A program made the position numbers and the translations under genes. From Lachnospiraceae bacterium (GTDB lineage: Bacteria; Bacillota; Clostridia; Lachnospirales; Lachnospiraceae), in assembly GCA_902363445.1 (NCBI GenBank), contig CABJAB010000002.1, positions 310,001 through 374,000 of the forward strand: a stretch of 64,000 bases of DNA. Direction: 5' to 3'. The notes beneath the pieces were generated by a model. It was given only the letters and a program-made list of their open reading frames with translations. It had not been told where the DNA came from and ran no database searches. Positions 1 to 9,121 of the stretch are shown one piece after another. Numbering within the stretch: position 1 is the first letter of the stretch; every line of letters begins with the position of its first letter.

Positions 1-84
1 CGGGGGCGGAAAGGCGGAAGCAATGTAGCGGCGGCCATCTGTAATGCGCTGCTGTACATGATTGACGAGACGAGGGGACAGTGA
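1..84 (+). CDS. 3' end of an unidentified upstream gene (partial)
   Basis: Frame 1 is open from the first base to a TGA at 82-84, giving 27 codons that end in LLYMIDETRGQ. The next gene starts at 86, one base after this stop, so the two are probably in one operon and translationally coupled. The fragment is Ala-rich and looks helical, but it is too short to assign to a family. The start lies outside the window. Confidence 0.6.
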   Translation, partial: RGRKGGSNVAAAICNALLYMIDETRGQ

Positions 85-85
85 T

Positions 86-1540
86 ATGAAAAAAGACAGC
101 CAGAAAAAGCTGGCGGTCCTGCTGGGAGTCCTGTGTTTCGGTCTGATTCTCATCCTGTCAGCCTGCATGATGGTGTTTGAAAAGCATGAATCCCGTGCGT
201 CCGGACGATGGCGTGAGGCCATTGAGCTGGGCGACATCTATCAGGAGGAAGGAAGCTATGAGGAGGCGGCCGTTTCTTATCGGGAAGCTATTTCTTTGGA
301 GCCCGGAAGAGATGAAGAACCCTATGTAAAGCTGGTGGATATTTATCTTCTGCTGGGAGATTACGAATCGGCACAGAGCGTCATCGAAGAAGGGATGGGG
401 TATCTGGGTACATATCCGGAGCTGGAACGCCAGAGCAGGGTCGCCGAAGCCGGACTTTCTGGTGAGTCACAGATTTCTGTCAGGTCGGAGACCATGGAAG
501 AGTCAGAGACTATCTGGACAGACGCGGGGGATTCTTCCAGCTCGGGTCTGGATTTTGCGGAAGGATATTATCTGGCCGCTCAGGGAGGGCTCATTGCCGC
601 GGTGGCTGAGGGGACAGGTGTAAATATCTATTCACAGGGGCAGATTTTATGGGAGATGTCGGTACCGGGGATATGCTCTCAAATTGCCTTTAACGGAGAA
701 GAGCTCGTCTATGTCAAGGAGACGGAAGAGGATGCCTATGCGATCTATCGGAATGAGTTCGATGGTGCCGGTGAGCAGATAATCGGAATCTGGGAGAATA
801 TCCCGGTACCTGTCGGCCGGATCGGAGCAGATTATTATTTTCTGTCTGCCCCCGAGGAAGGGGAGACGAGCAATCTGTACCGGGTAGATCCGGAGGCCAG
901 CCAGCCTGAGCTCATCCTGAGACAGGCAGGACAGGCCCGATGCTGCGGAGGTTATATTTATTGTATGGAGCAGACGGACGGCACTGACGCGGAGGCGGTC
1001 TTGTATCAGATTGACGGAGCAGGGAATATCATGGAGATATCCTCGGGCTGCCGTTATATGGAGGTCCGGGACGGAGCCTTGTATTTCGCAGAAGCGGAGG
1101 GGACAGGACAGTCATATGAATGGTCAACGCTCATCTTTTACCGGTATGATCCGGCGGAAGAGCTGTATACGGTTCTGGGGGAATCCAAGTCCGAGAACGG
1201 TTTTGTAATTTCCATGACTTCGGATTCAGCCGTTTATTGTACGGGGGCTGAAAGAGGGAACCGGTATAGTTGGGTTTATTACGAAGTGGATTTCCTGCAG
1301 GGGACAGAATCGTTTTTGACGGAGGAAATATCCTGGATGGATGCATTTGCCGATGATACGGAGATTTATTTGTTTGATTACAACGACAGGATTCTTTACC
1401 AGGTCATGGAAAATGCGATTTTGGAGGGTCGGCAGAGTATCCCGGAAAATGCGGCGATAAGAAGTATTTATGATGGATGGATTTATGCAGAGTCAGATGA
1501 CGGCCAGCATATTGTGGTATATGGTTATGGGCCGGTCTGA
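86..1540 (+). CDS. Membrane-anchored TPR plus beta-propeller-like protein
   Basis: Predicted 484 residues. A hydrophobic N-terminal segment ends in LSAC at about Cys27, which fits either a lipobox or an uncleaved anchor. Residues about 40-125 form tetratricopeptide-like helices (GDIYQEEGSYEEAAVSYREA). The rest has repeating beta-strand pattern with Tyr/Trp-rich blades, resembling the DUF5050/propeller type of exported protein. The ATG at 86 was preferred to a TTG 24 bases upstream because GAGGGG lies just before it and the hydrophobic segment then starts correctly. It probably acts as an extracytoplasmic scaffold; no catalytic motif is seen and the specific function is unknown. Confidence 0.7.
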   Translation: MKKDSQKKLAVLLGVLCFGLILILSACMMVFEKHESRASGRWREAIELGDIYQEEGSYEEAAVSYREAISLEPGRDEEPYVKLVDIYLLLGDYESAQSVIEEGMGYLGTYPELERQSRVAEAGLSGESQISVRSETMEESETIWTDAGDSSSSGLDFAEGYYLAAQGGLIAAVAEGTGVNIYSQGQILWEMSVPGICSQIAFNGEELVYVKETEEDAYAIYRNEFDGAGEQIIGIWENIPVPVGRIGADYYFLSAPEEGETSNLYRVDPEASQPELILRQAGQARCCGGYIYCMEQTDGTDAEAVLYQIDGAGNIMEISSGCRYMEVRDGALYFAEAEGTGQSYEWSTLIFYRYDPAEELYTVLGESKSENGFVISMTSDSAVYCTGAERGNRYSWVYYEVDFLQGTESFLTEEISWMDAFADDTEIYLFDYNDRILYQVMENAILEGRQSIPENAAIRSIYDGWIYAESDDGQHIVVYGYGPV

Positions 1541-1607
1541 CTGCATGATGACATAGATGACTTAAGAGTCACAACATGGAAAAGATCAGGGAGGAAAAGA
1601 GGAAAAA

Positions 1608-3026
1608 ATGAAAAAAAGAAAGCAATGGATCGGATTGGTATTATGTGTGCTGTTGGCGGCAGCGGCAGCGCTTTCTGGCTGTGGAAAAAAGACCACCGCG
1701 GAAAGCCTGATGAAGGAAGTACAGGCAAACGTGGAGAAGATTGGCTCCATGAGTGCGAATATGAAGCTGGATATGGGAATGTCCGTGGAACAGAGCGGCA
1801 TGAGCGTGGATCTCGATGTGAATATGGATGTTGACATGGATATCATTCAGGAGCCTATGGCGGCCCATATGAAAGGAAATGTTTCCATGAGCCTGATGGG
1901 GCTCAGCGTGGATATAGAATCCTATTCGGTAGTTGAGGACGGCAAAGCCGTAACTTACACGAAGAGTATGGACCAGTGGACCAGAACGGAGGCAGAGCTT
2001 CCGGAGGAAAATCAAATGGAATCCATTCAGTCTTTATTTGACAGCTCTGTGGCTTATACGCTGAACGATAAGCTGGAGAAGGTGGACGGAAAAGACGTAT
2101 ATGTCCTGAGAGCCAAGGTTTCCGGCGATCTGATGGAAGACATGATGGGAGAGATGTCTGACAGCATGGGAGAGATGTCAGGAGAAATGGACTGGTCGAA
2201 ATTCAGTGCTGATGTGACCATGAAGATTGATAAAAAGACCATGCTCCCGGTAGAAATGATCATGGACTGCAGTGAAGGCATGTCTGAGCTGATGGAAAGT
2301 GCTGCCGGAGGAAGTGGCGTGGCGGCTAAAGTTGACAGCTTTACCCTTACTTTTGTTTATACAGGATTTGACAATGTGAATGAGATCGTAGTACCGGAGG
2401 AGGCGAAATCCGCTTCCTCAGACGGAACAGGAGACAATCAGCTGGATGACTTCCTGGGCGGAAACGGAAACGAACCGGGTAGTACGGAAGAAAGCACTCC
2501 AGCCGGTGAAAGCGAAAGCGGAGAGAAAGCCGGCGTCACTCCCAACGCAGACGGCAGCTATACGCTCAAAAATTTTTTGGGTGACGGAAGCGTGAATATC
2601 GGCGCTCCGGACGGCTATGCACTGAATCCGTATTCGGACGAAACCTATCTTGCTTTTACGGATACCAATGAACAGGATTTCGACGATGTTTATCTGACCT
2701 ACCGACTGAGCTCCGATTATACGGAAGAGCAGCTGGTCCAGGACTGCAAGGACAATGTGGCATATTACCAGGAGGATGATGACTATACCAACGTGGAGAT
2801 GCAGGAGCTTAAAAAAGTCCAGGCAGGCGGAAGAGAAGTCAGCTACATTAAGGTGAGCTATACCTTTGACGAAGACAGCAACTATGTGGAATATTATGCA
2901 TGGACTTTCCTGGACGGGAACCAGGTTTTGGAATGCTCCATTGAGGAGCATGCATACCAGCAGGAATGTGCCCTGATTGATGAAGCGACCATAATGGAAA
3001 CGCTGTTTTCTAAGATATCACAGTAA
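1608..3026 (+). CDS. Exported lipoprotein, DUF6612-like
   Basis: 472 residues with a classic lipoprotein signal: KKRK, a hydrophobic run, then LSGC with the modified Cys at about 25. Residues 35-270 are rich in Met/Asp/Ser beta-strands (MSANMKLDMGMSVEQ) and resemble the DUF6612/LppX-like barrel fold thought to bind lipidic ligands. A Ser/Gly/Glu linker follows (about 280-315), then a second domain to the C-terminus with many acidic and aromatic residues. GAGGAAAAGAGG precedes the ATG. The gene ends at a strong terminator. The family is fairly clear; the ligand is unknown. Confidence 0.72.
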   Translation: MKKRKQWIGLVLCVLLAAAAALSGCGKKTTAESLMKEVQANVEKIGSMSANMKLDMGMSVEQSGMSVDLDVNMDVDMDIIQEPMAAHMKGNVSMSLMGLSVDIESYSVVEDGKAVTYTKSMDQWTRTEAELPEENQMESIQSLFDSSVAYTLNDKLEKVDGKDVYVLRAKVSGDLMEDMMGEMSDSMGEMSGEMDWSKFSADVTMKIDKKTMLPVEMIMDCSEGMSELMESAAGGSGVAAKVDSFTLTFVYTGFDNVNEIVVPEEAKSASSDGTGDNQLDDFLGGNGNEPGSTEESTPAGESESGEKAGVTPNADGSYTLKNFLGDGSVNIGAPDGYALNPYSDETYLAFTDTNEQDFDDVYLTYRLSSDYTEEQLVQDCKDNVAYYQEDDDYTNVEMQELKKVQAGGREVSYIKVSYTFDEDSNYVEYYAWTFLDGNQVLECSIEEHAYQQECALIDEATIMETLFSKISQ

Positions 3027-3042
3027 ATTTATTAAAATAATG

Positions 3043-3076
3043 ACGGGAAAGCCAAATGGCTTTCCCGTTTTGTTTG
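3043..3076 (+). terminator. Rho-independent terminator after the lipoprotein gene
   Basis: An 11-bp perfect stem (ACGGGAAAGCC / GGCTTTCCCGT) with loop AAAT is followed by TTTTGTTTG, starting 16 bases after the stop codon. Confidence 0.9.
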
Positions 3077-3106
3077 TTAAAATTCATATTCCGTATCCGG
3101 TACTAT

Positions 3107-3889
3107 CTATAAGGGGGCGGCTTCTTTGGCATGTTCCACGAAGATATTCCGGACAGCGGGGTATTCTCCCAGGCCTTTAAGAATACAATCCACATCGTAA
3201 CCTTCCCTTTGAAACTCATTTTTCCAGGAGTCTTTTTCTTCCCCGGCCATGTCGTTGGCGGCATGGTCGCCGGCCACGATCATCAGTGGGGCCAGAAGGA
3301 TCCGTTTAGGAGCTTTTTCCCGGACCAAATCTTTGACAAGGGGCAGATCCGGATATCCTTCTACAGTGCCGATATAAACATTGGTATATCCGTCTGCTTT
3401 CAGCATATAGTCCAGCGCAGGATAAACAGCATTGGCGTCATGCTCTGTCCCGTGTCCCATGAAAACCAGGAATTCATCGTCTTTTAAACTGGAGAATTCA
3501 CACATGACCCCGTCGATCAGGGCCCGATAATCATCGGTGGTCGTCAGGAGCGGAGCGCCTACGCGGATAGAATGAAACTTGTCCAGGTAGGAACGCACGG
3601 TATCCAGCATGATATCATTTTCAATACCATTGATGATATGGGTCGGCTGAATGACAAGATCGGTAAAACCGTCCGAGGCAAACGACTCCAGGGCTTCTTC
3701 CACCGTATCTACATGGAAGCCGTCCCGTTTTTGCAGCTTCCGTATGATCATGCCGCTTGTAAAAGCGCGGCGGAGTTCCCAGTCTGGAAATGCTTTTCCA
3801 ATACTTTTTTCTATAGCCTGTATATTATTGACCAATGAGTTATGATAGCTGGTCCCAAAACTGACGACCAGGATTCCTGTCTTTTGCAT
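3107..3889 (-). CDS. cbiK: Sirohydrochlorin cobaltochelatase CbiK
   Basis: 260 residues, the normal CbiK length. This cytoplasmic enzyme inserts Co2+ into sirohydrochlorin (or its precorrin-2 form), an early step of the anaerobic cobalamin pathway. Motifs expected for the family are present: VVSFGTSY at the N-terminus, metal-ligand His146 in MGHGTEH, Glu near 177 in GTVEGYP, and His209 in GDHAAND. It is the last gene of a riboswitch-controlled cbiM-cbiN-cbiK run, so cobalt import and cobalt insertion are co-transcribed. The other corrin-ring genes are not in this window. Confidence 0.95.
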   Translation of the reverse strand: MQKTGILVVSFGTSYHNSLVNNIQAIEKSIGKAFPDWELRRAFTSGMIIRKLQKRDGFHVDTVEEALESFASDGFTDLVIQPTHIINGIENDIMLDTVRSYLDKFHSIRVGAPLLTTTDDYRALIDGVMCEFSSLKDDEFLVFMGHGTEHDANAVYPALDYMLKADGYTNVYIGTVEGYPDLPLVKDLVREKAPKRILLAPLMIVAGDHAANDMAGEEKDSWKNEFQREGYDVDCILKGLGEYPAVRNIFVEHAKEAAPL

Positions 3890-3926
3890 GGATGATAGGC
3901 TCCTTTAACATGCTTTTTCCATTTCC

Positions 3927-4250
3927 TTATTGTTGATCTTCCGCTTCTTTTTCTTTTCTGTGCCGTTCTCTCATGACGCCGAAGAAATAGAAGAAGACGC
4001 CGGAACCGATGGCTGCCTGGAGACAGAACAGCAGGGATTCTGTTTCTCCGCCGGGGGGTTCCAGCACGGGGGACGCCCAGACTTCATAATCAGGATCGAT
4101 TTCCGAGATTGCGTCTTCAGCCGCCCCGTCGGCGCCGCCGAATTCAGAATCTTTGTTTACGGCAAGTGGGATGACTGCGATCAGAACGCAGATTAAAAGC
4201 AGGATCAGGACGGTTTTCCATTTGCCCGCAGATGCTTTTGTCTGTTCCAT
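3927..4250 (-). CDS. cbiN: Cobalt ECF transporter small subunit CbiN
   Basis: 107 residues with two membrane helices (about 12-30 and 77-93) around a short extracytoplasmic loop with EIDPDYEVWASP, which matches CbiN. CbiN partners CbiM in group I ECF cobalt uptake. Its ATG overlaps the cbiM stop (TAATG), indicating translational coupling. The C-terminus is charged and cytoplasmic. Confidence 0.9.
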   Translation of the reverse strand: MEQTKASAGKWKTVLILLLICVLIAVIPLAVNKDSEFGGADGAAEDAISEIDPDYEVWASPVLEPPGGETESLLFCLQAAIGSGVFFYFFGVMRERHRKEKEAEDQQ

Positions 4251-5002
4251 TATGCAAGTCCCCCTTTCTTAAAATATCCAAGATCTGTGAGCTCGCTCTT
4301 TGCGTAAGTCTCCAGTCCCATGATTACAATGGCGGTAAGGATACCTTCGATGACTGCCAGGGGAATCTGGGTCACCGCAAATATTCCGAGGAACTCGAGA
4401 GAGGAGCCTGCGATGCCGTTCGTTCCAGGATGGGCTATGCCCAGCTGGACAGAAGTCACGCAGTAAGTGAACAGATCGCCCAGGAATGCGGCAAGGAATA
4501 CCGACACCAATTTCGGGCATTTAAGCTTTGTAGCCAGCTTGAATACGCCATAGGAAACGAATGGACCAGCAATGGCCATGGAAAATGTGTTGGCGCCGAG
4601 AGTGGTAAGTCCTCCGTGGGCTAAAAGGATTGCCTGGAAGAGAAGGACGATAACGCCCAATACGCTCATGGCGCAGGGGCCGAATAAGATGGCGCCCAGG
4701 CCGGTCCCAGTCGGGTGAGAACTGCTTCCTGTAACGGAAGGAATCTTCAGAGAGGAAAGGACAAATGCATAAGCCCCGACCATGGCCAGGATGGTCAGCG
4801 TCCTCCTGTGTTCTGAGACGGTCCTTTTAATGGAAAAGAGTCCTGCCAGCAAAAAGGGGATACAGACAGCGCCCCAGCCGATGGCATGGGAGATAGGAAG
4901 ATATCCTTCCATGATGTGCATGGCATTGGCAGCGGGCATGATTCCGAACCCCAAAGCAAATGCGCTGGCGGCAATGACCAGCTTCCTTTGTTTCTTAGTC
5001 AT
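4250..5002 (-). CDS. cbiM: Cobalt ECF transporter substrate-specific subunit CbiM
   Basis: 250 residues if the start is placed at MTKKQRKL, which has a perfect AAGGAGGT a few bases upstream; a longer upstream reading would run through the riboswitch terminator and is rejected. An N-terminal segment ending in ANA precedes MHIMEGYLP. In CbiM the exposed Met-His after processing provides the Co2+ ligands, so a cleaved leader is likely here. The remainder is a multi-helix membrane protein with the conserved [18 protein letters not shown] region. The CbiQ and CbiO partners are not adjacent. Confidence 0.95.
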   Translation of the reverse strand: MTKKQRKLVIAASAFALGFGIMPAANAMHIMEGYLPISHAIGWGAVCIPFLLAGLFSIKRTVSEHRRTLTILAMVGAYAFVLSSLKIPSVTGSSSHPTGTGLGAILFGPCAMSVLGVIVLLFQAILLAHGGLTTLGANTFSMAIAGPFVSYGVFKLATKLKCPKLVSVFLAAFLGDLFTYCVTSVQLGIAHPGTNGIAGSSLEFLGIFAVTQIPLAVIEGILTAIVIMGLETYAKSELTDLGYFKKGGLA

Positions 5003-5030
5003 AGGTATGACCTCCTTATATAGTATAAAT

Positions 5031-5064
5031 AAAAAAGCCTCTTCTGGTCTGGACCGGAAAAGGC
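5031..5064 (-). terminator. Riboswitch expression-platform terminator upstream of cbiM
   Basis: On the minus strand a stem of about 13 bp with one mismatch (GCCTTTTCCGGTC / GACCAGAAGAGGC) is followed by TTTTTT. It lies between the B12 box and the cbiM ribosome site, the right place for ligand-induced transcription termination. Confidence 0.85.
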
Positions 5065-5144
5065 ATAACGGAAAGAATCTGCTTAATACCGTAACAGATT
5101 CCGTCTGCATTACACCGAAACCATCGTCGCAGCTTCTGTGCAAA

Positions 5145-5325
5145 AATGGTGTCATCAGGCAGGTCTCCTGGCTCGGGTCTCCTCGATGGATTCGCCTTCC
5201 CATCCGCAGACAGTGGCATCCGAATCCTCTTTCTTCCCTTACAGTGGCGGGACCGCGTAAGAATCTCACTTACTTCCCTATTCTCCGGAGCTTATGGCTT
5301 CGGCACCTGAAGGCACTAGATTTTC
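5145..5325 (-). promoter_or_regulatory. Cobalamin riboswitch controlling cbiMN-cbiK
   Basis: Read on the minus strand it has AATAGGGAAG, GCCACTGTAAGGGAAG, GCCACTG and the canonical B12 box GAGCCAGGAGACCTGCC (complement of about 5156-5174). Order and spacing match the standard cobalamin aptamer. It begins just after the cobC-like stop codon, so it may act on readthrough from that gene or from its own promoter. High cobalamin should switch the downstream cobalt-uptake genes off through the terminator at 5031-5064. Confidence 0.96.
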
Positions 5326-5337
5326 ATTAAAAGTCTA

Positions 5338-5964
5338 TCATCCCGTGAAACCATTGTCAATAAAAAGCGGACCGTCAAACTGCAATTTTCCCTCATTCAG
5401 GGAAAACTTCCAGATACAGCTGTTGGAAAGACCAAGCCGTTCCATACCGGCTGTGATACCGTGGACCGTATCATGCGTCAGCTTTTCTCCGGACAGGGCC
5501 TGGAGAGCCAGCATGACATCACCATGGGTGACTACGGCAGCCGGCGCTTTTCCTTCTTCCAGTGACAGGAGCGCCTTTTTGGCACGGGCAGCTACCTGGG
5601 CATAGGATTCTCCTTCCGGATGGGGAATGCGGAAAGGATCTGCCTGCCAGGTTTCGTAGGCCGAAGAGTCGGAATCTTTGATCTGTGCCCATGTTTTTCC
5701 CTCCCAACGTCCCATGTCGGTCTCTTTCATGGAGGAGAGCGGAAGAGGAGTGAGGCGAAGGACTTTTCCAAGTATCTGAGCTGTTTCCAGCGCCCGGGAA
5801 AGAGGGCTGGAATACAACGCTTTTATGGACAGAGACTCAAGGGATTCAGCCAAGGCTTCTGCCTGGCTGCGGCCAGCCGCGTTCAGCGGAATATCAGTTT
5901 GGCCCTGCATGATGCCGCGGGCATTCCAATCGGTCTGACCGTGCCGGATAAGGTAAATTTCCAA
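5338..5964 (-). CDS. cobC: Histidine phosphatase, probable alpha-ribazole phosphatase
   Basis: 208 residues of the phosphoglycerate-mutase/histidine-phosphatase family. The phosphohistidine motif LIRHGQTDWN is at residues 5-14, with GRWEG further on and the second active-site His in VTHGD near 147. Position next to a cobalamin riboswitch and cbi genes supports a CobC role, removing phosphate from alpha-ribazole-5'-phosphate in nucleotide-loop assembly. Sequence alone cannot exclude a general phosphatase. The gene lies upstream of the riboswitch, so it may not itself be riboswitch-regulated. Confidence 0.72.
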   Translation of the reverse strand: MEIYLIRHGQTDWNARGIMQGQTDIPLNAAGRSQAEALAESLESLSIKALYSSPLSRALETAQILGKVLRLTPLPLSSMKETDMGRWEGKTWAQIKDSDSSAYETWQADPFRIPHPEGESYAQVAARAKKALLSLEEGKAPAAVVTHGDVMLALQALSGEKLTHDTVHGITAGMERLGLSNSCIWKFSLNEGKLQFDGPLFIDNGFTG

Positions 5965-6111
5965 ATCATTTCCTCTTTCTTAAAATGTAATAAAACGTTT
6001 TATAATATGGTATCGTATCATATGGACTCTGTTTATGCAATTAACCGGGACGAATAGAGCAGAAAATCCGGCATAAAATGAACTGATGACGGAAAAGCCG
6101 GGAAGGTATCC

Positions 6112-7413
6112 ATGAAACGAAAACCTCATTACCAGAAAAAAAGTATCCGGAGAAGATGGGCGGCAGTTCTTTTTTCTTTGGTCATAGCCGTGCTGGCGGC
6201 ATGCCCGGCAGTTCCCATACTGGCGGAGGAACCGGCTGAACCCGGCTCTTCAAATGGAGAAGAGGCGGTATTTGTACCAGAGGAGCTGAGACAGCTGTAC
6301 GCCGTTTCTGCCGTGCTTCTGGACGGAGACTCCGGCCGGATCCTTTTTGAGAAAAACGGCCACGAGGTGCGGCCCATGGCCAGTACTACAAAGATCATGA
6401 CCTGTATTCTAGCCTTGGAAACACTTGAAGAGGATACAGCTGTCACAGTTTCCGAATATGCCGCATCCCAGCCAAAAGTTCATTTGGGTATGCGGGCGGG
6501 GGAAGAATACCGCCTTGGGGACCTGCTGTATTCTCTGATGTTGGAATCCCATAACGATTCGGCCGTGGCCGTCGCAGAAGCGGCAGGAGGAAGCGTGGAA
6601 GGGTTTGCGGAAATGATGAACAAGAAAGCGAGGGAGATTGGATGCGAGGACACCTGCTTTCTGACGCCTAACGGTCTGGACGCGGAAAAAGACGTGGACG
6701 GAGAAAAAAAAGTCCACTCCACGACTGCGGCAGATTTGGCGCGCATCATGCGCTATTGTACCATGGAATCGCCGGCAAAGGAACGGTTCCGGGAGATCAC
6801 GGGAACAAAAGACTATGCTTTTTCGGCGGCAGGGAGGAGCTTTTCCTGTTATAATCACAATGCTTTTTTGTCCATGATGGAAGGAGCTTTTTCTGGAAAG
6901 ACTGGTTTTACGGGAGATGCGGGATACTGCTATGTCGGGGCTCTGGAGAAGGATGGAAAAACGTTCATCGTGGCTCTTTTGGCCTGTGGATGGCCAAATA
7001 ATAAGAGCTATAAATGGAGCGATACCAAAAAACTGATGGGCTATGGATTGGAGAATTATCAATACCGCGAGATTTATAAGGCGCCGGAGCTTAAGCCGGT
7101 ACCGGTGTTAAATGGAATACCGGAAAGCGGAGAGCTTACGGACACAGCAGAGATTGGACTCGTGGAGGTAAAGGAAGAGGGAAGCAGATGGGAGCTGCTG
7201 ATGAAAGAGGGAGAAGAAGTAAAAATCGAACAAACACTGGAGGAGAGCCTTGAGGCCCCTGTGACAGCAGGTCAGACCGTGGGAAGGATCGTTTACAGCC
7301 TGAACGGTGAAACGGTGGCATCCAGCGAGATCCGCACGGCGGGGCGGGTGGAAGCAGTCGGCTTATCTTGGTGTATTTCTAAAATAATCGATAATTTTTT
7401 GATAAATTTCTAA
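6112..7413 (+). CDS. dacF: D-alanyl-D-alanine carboxypeptidase (PBP5/DacF type)
   Basis: 433 residues. A signal peptide (about 12-38) exports the protein. The three S11 serine-peptidase motifs are present: S91-T-T-K94, S146-H-N148 and K263-T-G. A C-terminal beta domain follows, and the last residues (ISKIIDNFLINF) fit an amphipathic membrane anchor. It trims terminal D-Ala from peptidoglycan stem peptides outside the membrane. GGGAAGG precedes the ATG. dacF is used here as the clostridial-type name; the exact paralogue (dacA, dacB or dacF) cannot be set from one sequence. Confidence 0.9.
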   Translation: MKRKPHYQKKSIRRRWAAVLFSLVIAVLAACPAVPILAEEPAEPGSSNGEEAVFVPEELRQLYAVSAVLLDGDSGRILFEKNGHEVRPMASTTKIMTCILALETLEEDTAVTVSEYAASQPKVHLGMRAGEEYRLGDLLYSLMLESHNDSAVAVAEAAGGSVEGFAEMMNKKAREIGCEDTCFLTPNGLDAEKDVDGEKKVHSTTAADLARIMRYCTMESPAKERFREITGTKDYAFSAAGRSFSCYNHNAFLSMMEGAFSGKTGFTGDAGYCYVGALEKDGKTFIVALLACGWPNNKSYKWSDTKKLMGYGLENYQYREIYKAPELKPVPVLNGIPESGELTDTAEIGLVEVKEEGSRWELLMKEGEEVKIEQTLEESLEAPVTAGQTVGRIVYSLNGETVASSEIRTAGRVEAVGLSWCISKIIDNFLINF

Positions 7414-7418
7414 AAACC

Positions 7419-7447
7419 GTGTCAGTTTTCTCAGGATGTGCTATGAT
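7419..7447 (+). promoter_or_regulatory. Candidate extended -10 promoter for the DUF5685-DnaJ pair
   Basis: TGcTATGAT (extended -10, hexamer at 7442-7447) with a weak GTGTCA -35 at 17-bp spacing, about 60 bp upstream of the DUF5685 start. Confidence 0.45.
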
Positions 7448-7509
7448 AAAAACAACAAAAGTATGTTGCTATGAAACAGTCGGACGATGATACGAGAGAG
7501 GGTGTGCAT

Positions 7510-8346
7510 ATGTTCGGATACGTGACGATCAATAAGCCGGAGCTTAAGATCAAGGATTTTAAACGGTATCAGGGATATTACTGCGGACTGTGCAGGAGTC
7601 TTCGCATGCGGTACGGATTTACGGGACAGCTGGCTTTAAATTATGACATGGTATTTCTGGCGGCACTTCTCACGGGGCTTTACGAAGGCGGAGAGTTTTT
7701 GTCCATGAGAAGATGTGCTCTCCATCCGACGGCAAAGCATATGTCGATCCAGAATCCTTATATTGACTATGCGGCGGATATGACGGTCCTTCTGACTTAT
7801 CACAATCTGCTGGATGACTGGATGGATGACCGGAATGTGGGTAGTCTGGCGGCGGCCCGAGTCCTGAGAAAAGACTGTGCGTCTTTAAAAGAAAAATATC
7901 CGCGTCAGTGGAATTCCATGGTAGAATATCTGAAGAAGCTTCATGCATATGAGGAAAAGAAGGGAAAAAGCCTGGATACTGCGGCGAGGTTCACCGGAGA
8001 GATGTTAGGAGAGCTGCTTGTTTTTAAGGAAGATGAATGGGCTGCATCTCTGAGACGGATCGGATTTTATCTGGGTAAATTTATTTATTTGATGGATGCG
8101 TATGAGGATCTGGAGGAAGATGAAAAGAAAGACCGGTATAATCCTCTTCGGGAAATGAAAGAAAAGGAAGAGTTTGATGTCTGGTGCGGCCAGGTGCTGA
8201 CCATGATGATGGCGGAATGCTCCAGGGAGTTTGAGCGCCTGCCTATTTTAAAGGATATTGATATTTTACGGAATATATTGTATGCTGGTGTATGGACAAA
8301 GTACGATATCATAAAAAAGAAGAGAGCAGAAAGAACGGGAGAATAG
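7510..8346 (+). CDS. DUF5685 family protein
   Basis: 278 residues starting at [13 protein letters not shown], the usual opening of this family; the ATG follows GAGAGGGTG, so an in-frame ATG 39 bases earlier is not used here. A CGLC pair lies in the [14 protein letters not shown] motif, and acidic helices ([23 protein letters not shown]) recall the Asp-rich faces of all-alpha terpenoid-synthase-like folds. Soluble and mostly helical. It ends one base before the next ATG, a pairing with a J-domain protein that suggests a chaperone-linked role. Biochemical function is unknown. Confidence 0.8.
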   Translation: MFGYVTINKPELKIKDFKRYQGYYCGLCRSLRMRYGFTGQLALNYDMVFLAALLTGLYEGGEFLSMRRCALHPTAKHMSIQNPYIDYAADMTVLLTYHNLLDDWMDDRNVGSLAAARVLRKDCASLKEKYPRQWNSMVEYLKKLHAYEEKKGKSLDTAARFTGEMLGELLVFKEDEWAASLRRIGFYLGKFIYLMDAYEDLEEDEKKDRYNPLREMKEKEEFDVWCGQVLTMMMAECSREFERLPILKDIDILRNILYAGVWTKYDIIKKKRAERTGE

Positions 8347-8347
8347 C

Positions 8348-9064
8348 ATGGACCCTTATAAAGTGCTGGGAGTGGATTCCTCGGCATCCGATGAAGAGAT
8401 AAAAAAAGCATACAGGAATCTGAGCAGGAAATATCACCCGGATTCCAATGTAAACAGCGCCCATCCGGAGATCGCCGAGGCAAAGTTCAAAGAGGTTCAG
8501 CAGGCTTATGAGATCATCATGAAGCAGAGGCAGAACGGAGGCAGCGAAAGCTTTGATTCCGGCGGCTATGGCGGAGGCACCTATGGGGGACGGGAATACC
8601 AGGATCCCTTCGGCGGCTTTGGCGGTTTCGGAGGTTTTGGCGGCTTCGGAGGTTTCGGAGGCGCTTACGGCGGAAGCAGTCAGCGTCAGAACACTTATCA
8701 GAGCGAGACGGACAGCCATCTCCGGGCGGCCGCTAATTATATCAATTCCGCGCACTATAAGGAAGCAATCAACGTATTGTCGGGAATCAGCAATCGGAAT
8801 GGGACCTGGTATTATTACCATGCCGCTGCCAATTCAGGATTGGGAAATAATATTGAGGCCATGGAGTCGGCGAAAAAAGCGGTGGAGCTGGAGCCGGACA
8901 ACCAGCAGTTCCGCACATTGCTCAATCAGCTGCAGTCTGGAGGGAGCTGGTATCAGTCCATGGGAGAAGGCTATGGGCGGAGTATGGGCGGCGCGAGCAA
9001 CTGGTGCTGTCAGATAATCGCGTTGAATGCCATATTGAATCTGTGCTGCTGCCGGCCTTTCTAA
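8348..9064 (+). CDS. DnaJ-domain protein with Gly/Phe-rich linker and TPR-like tail
   Basis: 238 residues. The J domain spans 1-62 with the HPD motif at 30-32, which would stimulate DnaK ATPase. A Gly/Phe/Tyr linker (about 75-115) contains tandem GGFGGF units from a short DNA repeat. Residues 125-200 form TPR-like helices ([30 protein letters not shown]). The C-terminus is unusually Cys-rich and hydrophobic (NWCC ... NLCCCRPF), so it may bind metal, be acylated or contact membrane. There is no zinc-finger domain, so it is not DnaJ itself. Confidence 0.85.
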   Translation: MDPYKVLGVDSSASDEEIKKAYRNLSRKYHPDSNVNSAHPEIAEAKFKEVQQAYEIIMKQRQNGGSESFDSGGYGGGTYGGREYQDPFGGFGGFGGFGGFGGFGGAYGGSSQRQNTYQSETDSHLRAAANYINSAHYKEAINVLSGISNRNGTWYYYHAAANSGLGNNIEAMESAKKAVELEPDNQQFRTLLNQLQSGGSWYQSMGEGYGRSMGGASNWCCQIIALNAILNLCCCRPF

Positions 9065-9121
9065 ACTCATTGATACGAGAGCGGCAGATTCATTTTGTTC
9101 ATGCCGAAGGGAGGAAAGGTT

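Noticed and set aside
2418..2951. 177-codon antisense frame in the lipoprotein gene
   Set aside because: Shadow of a real gene with a clear signal peptide; no promoter or ribosome site.
5003..5269. N-terminal extension of CbiM
   Set aside because: It would translate through the riboswitch and its terminator; the internal ATG has a perfect ribosome site and the correct leader.
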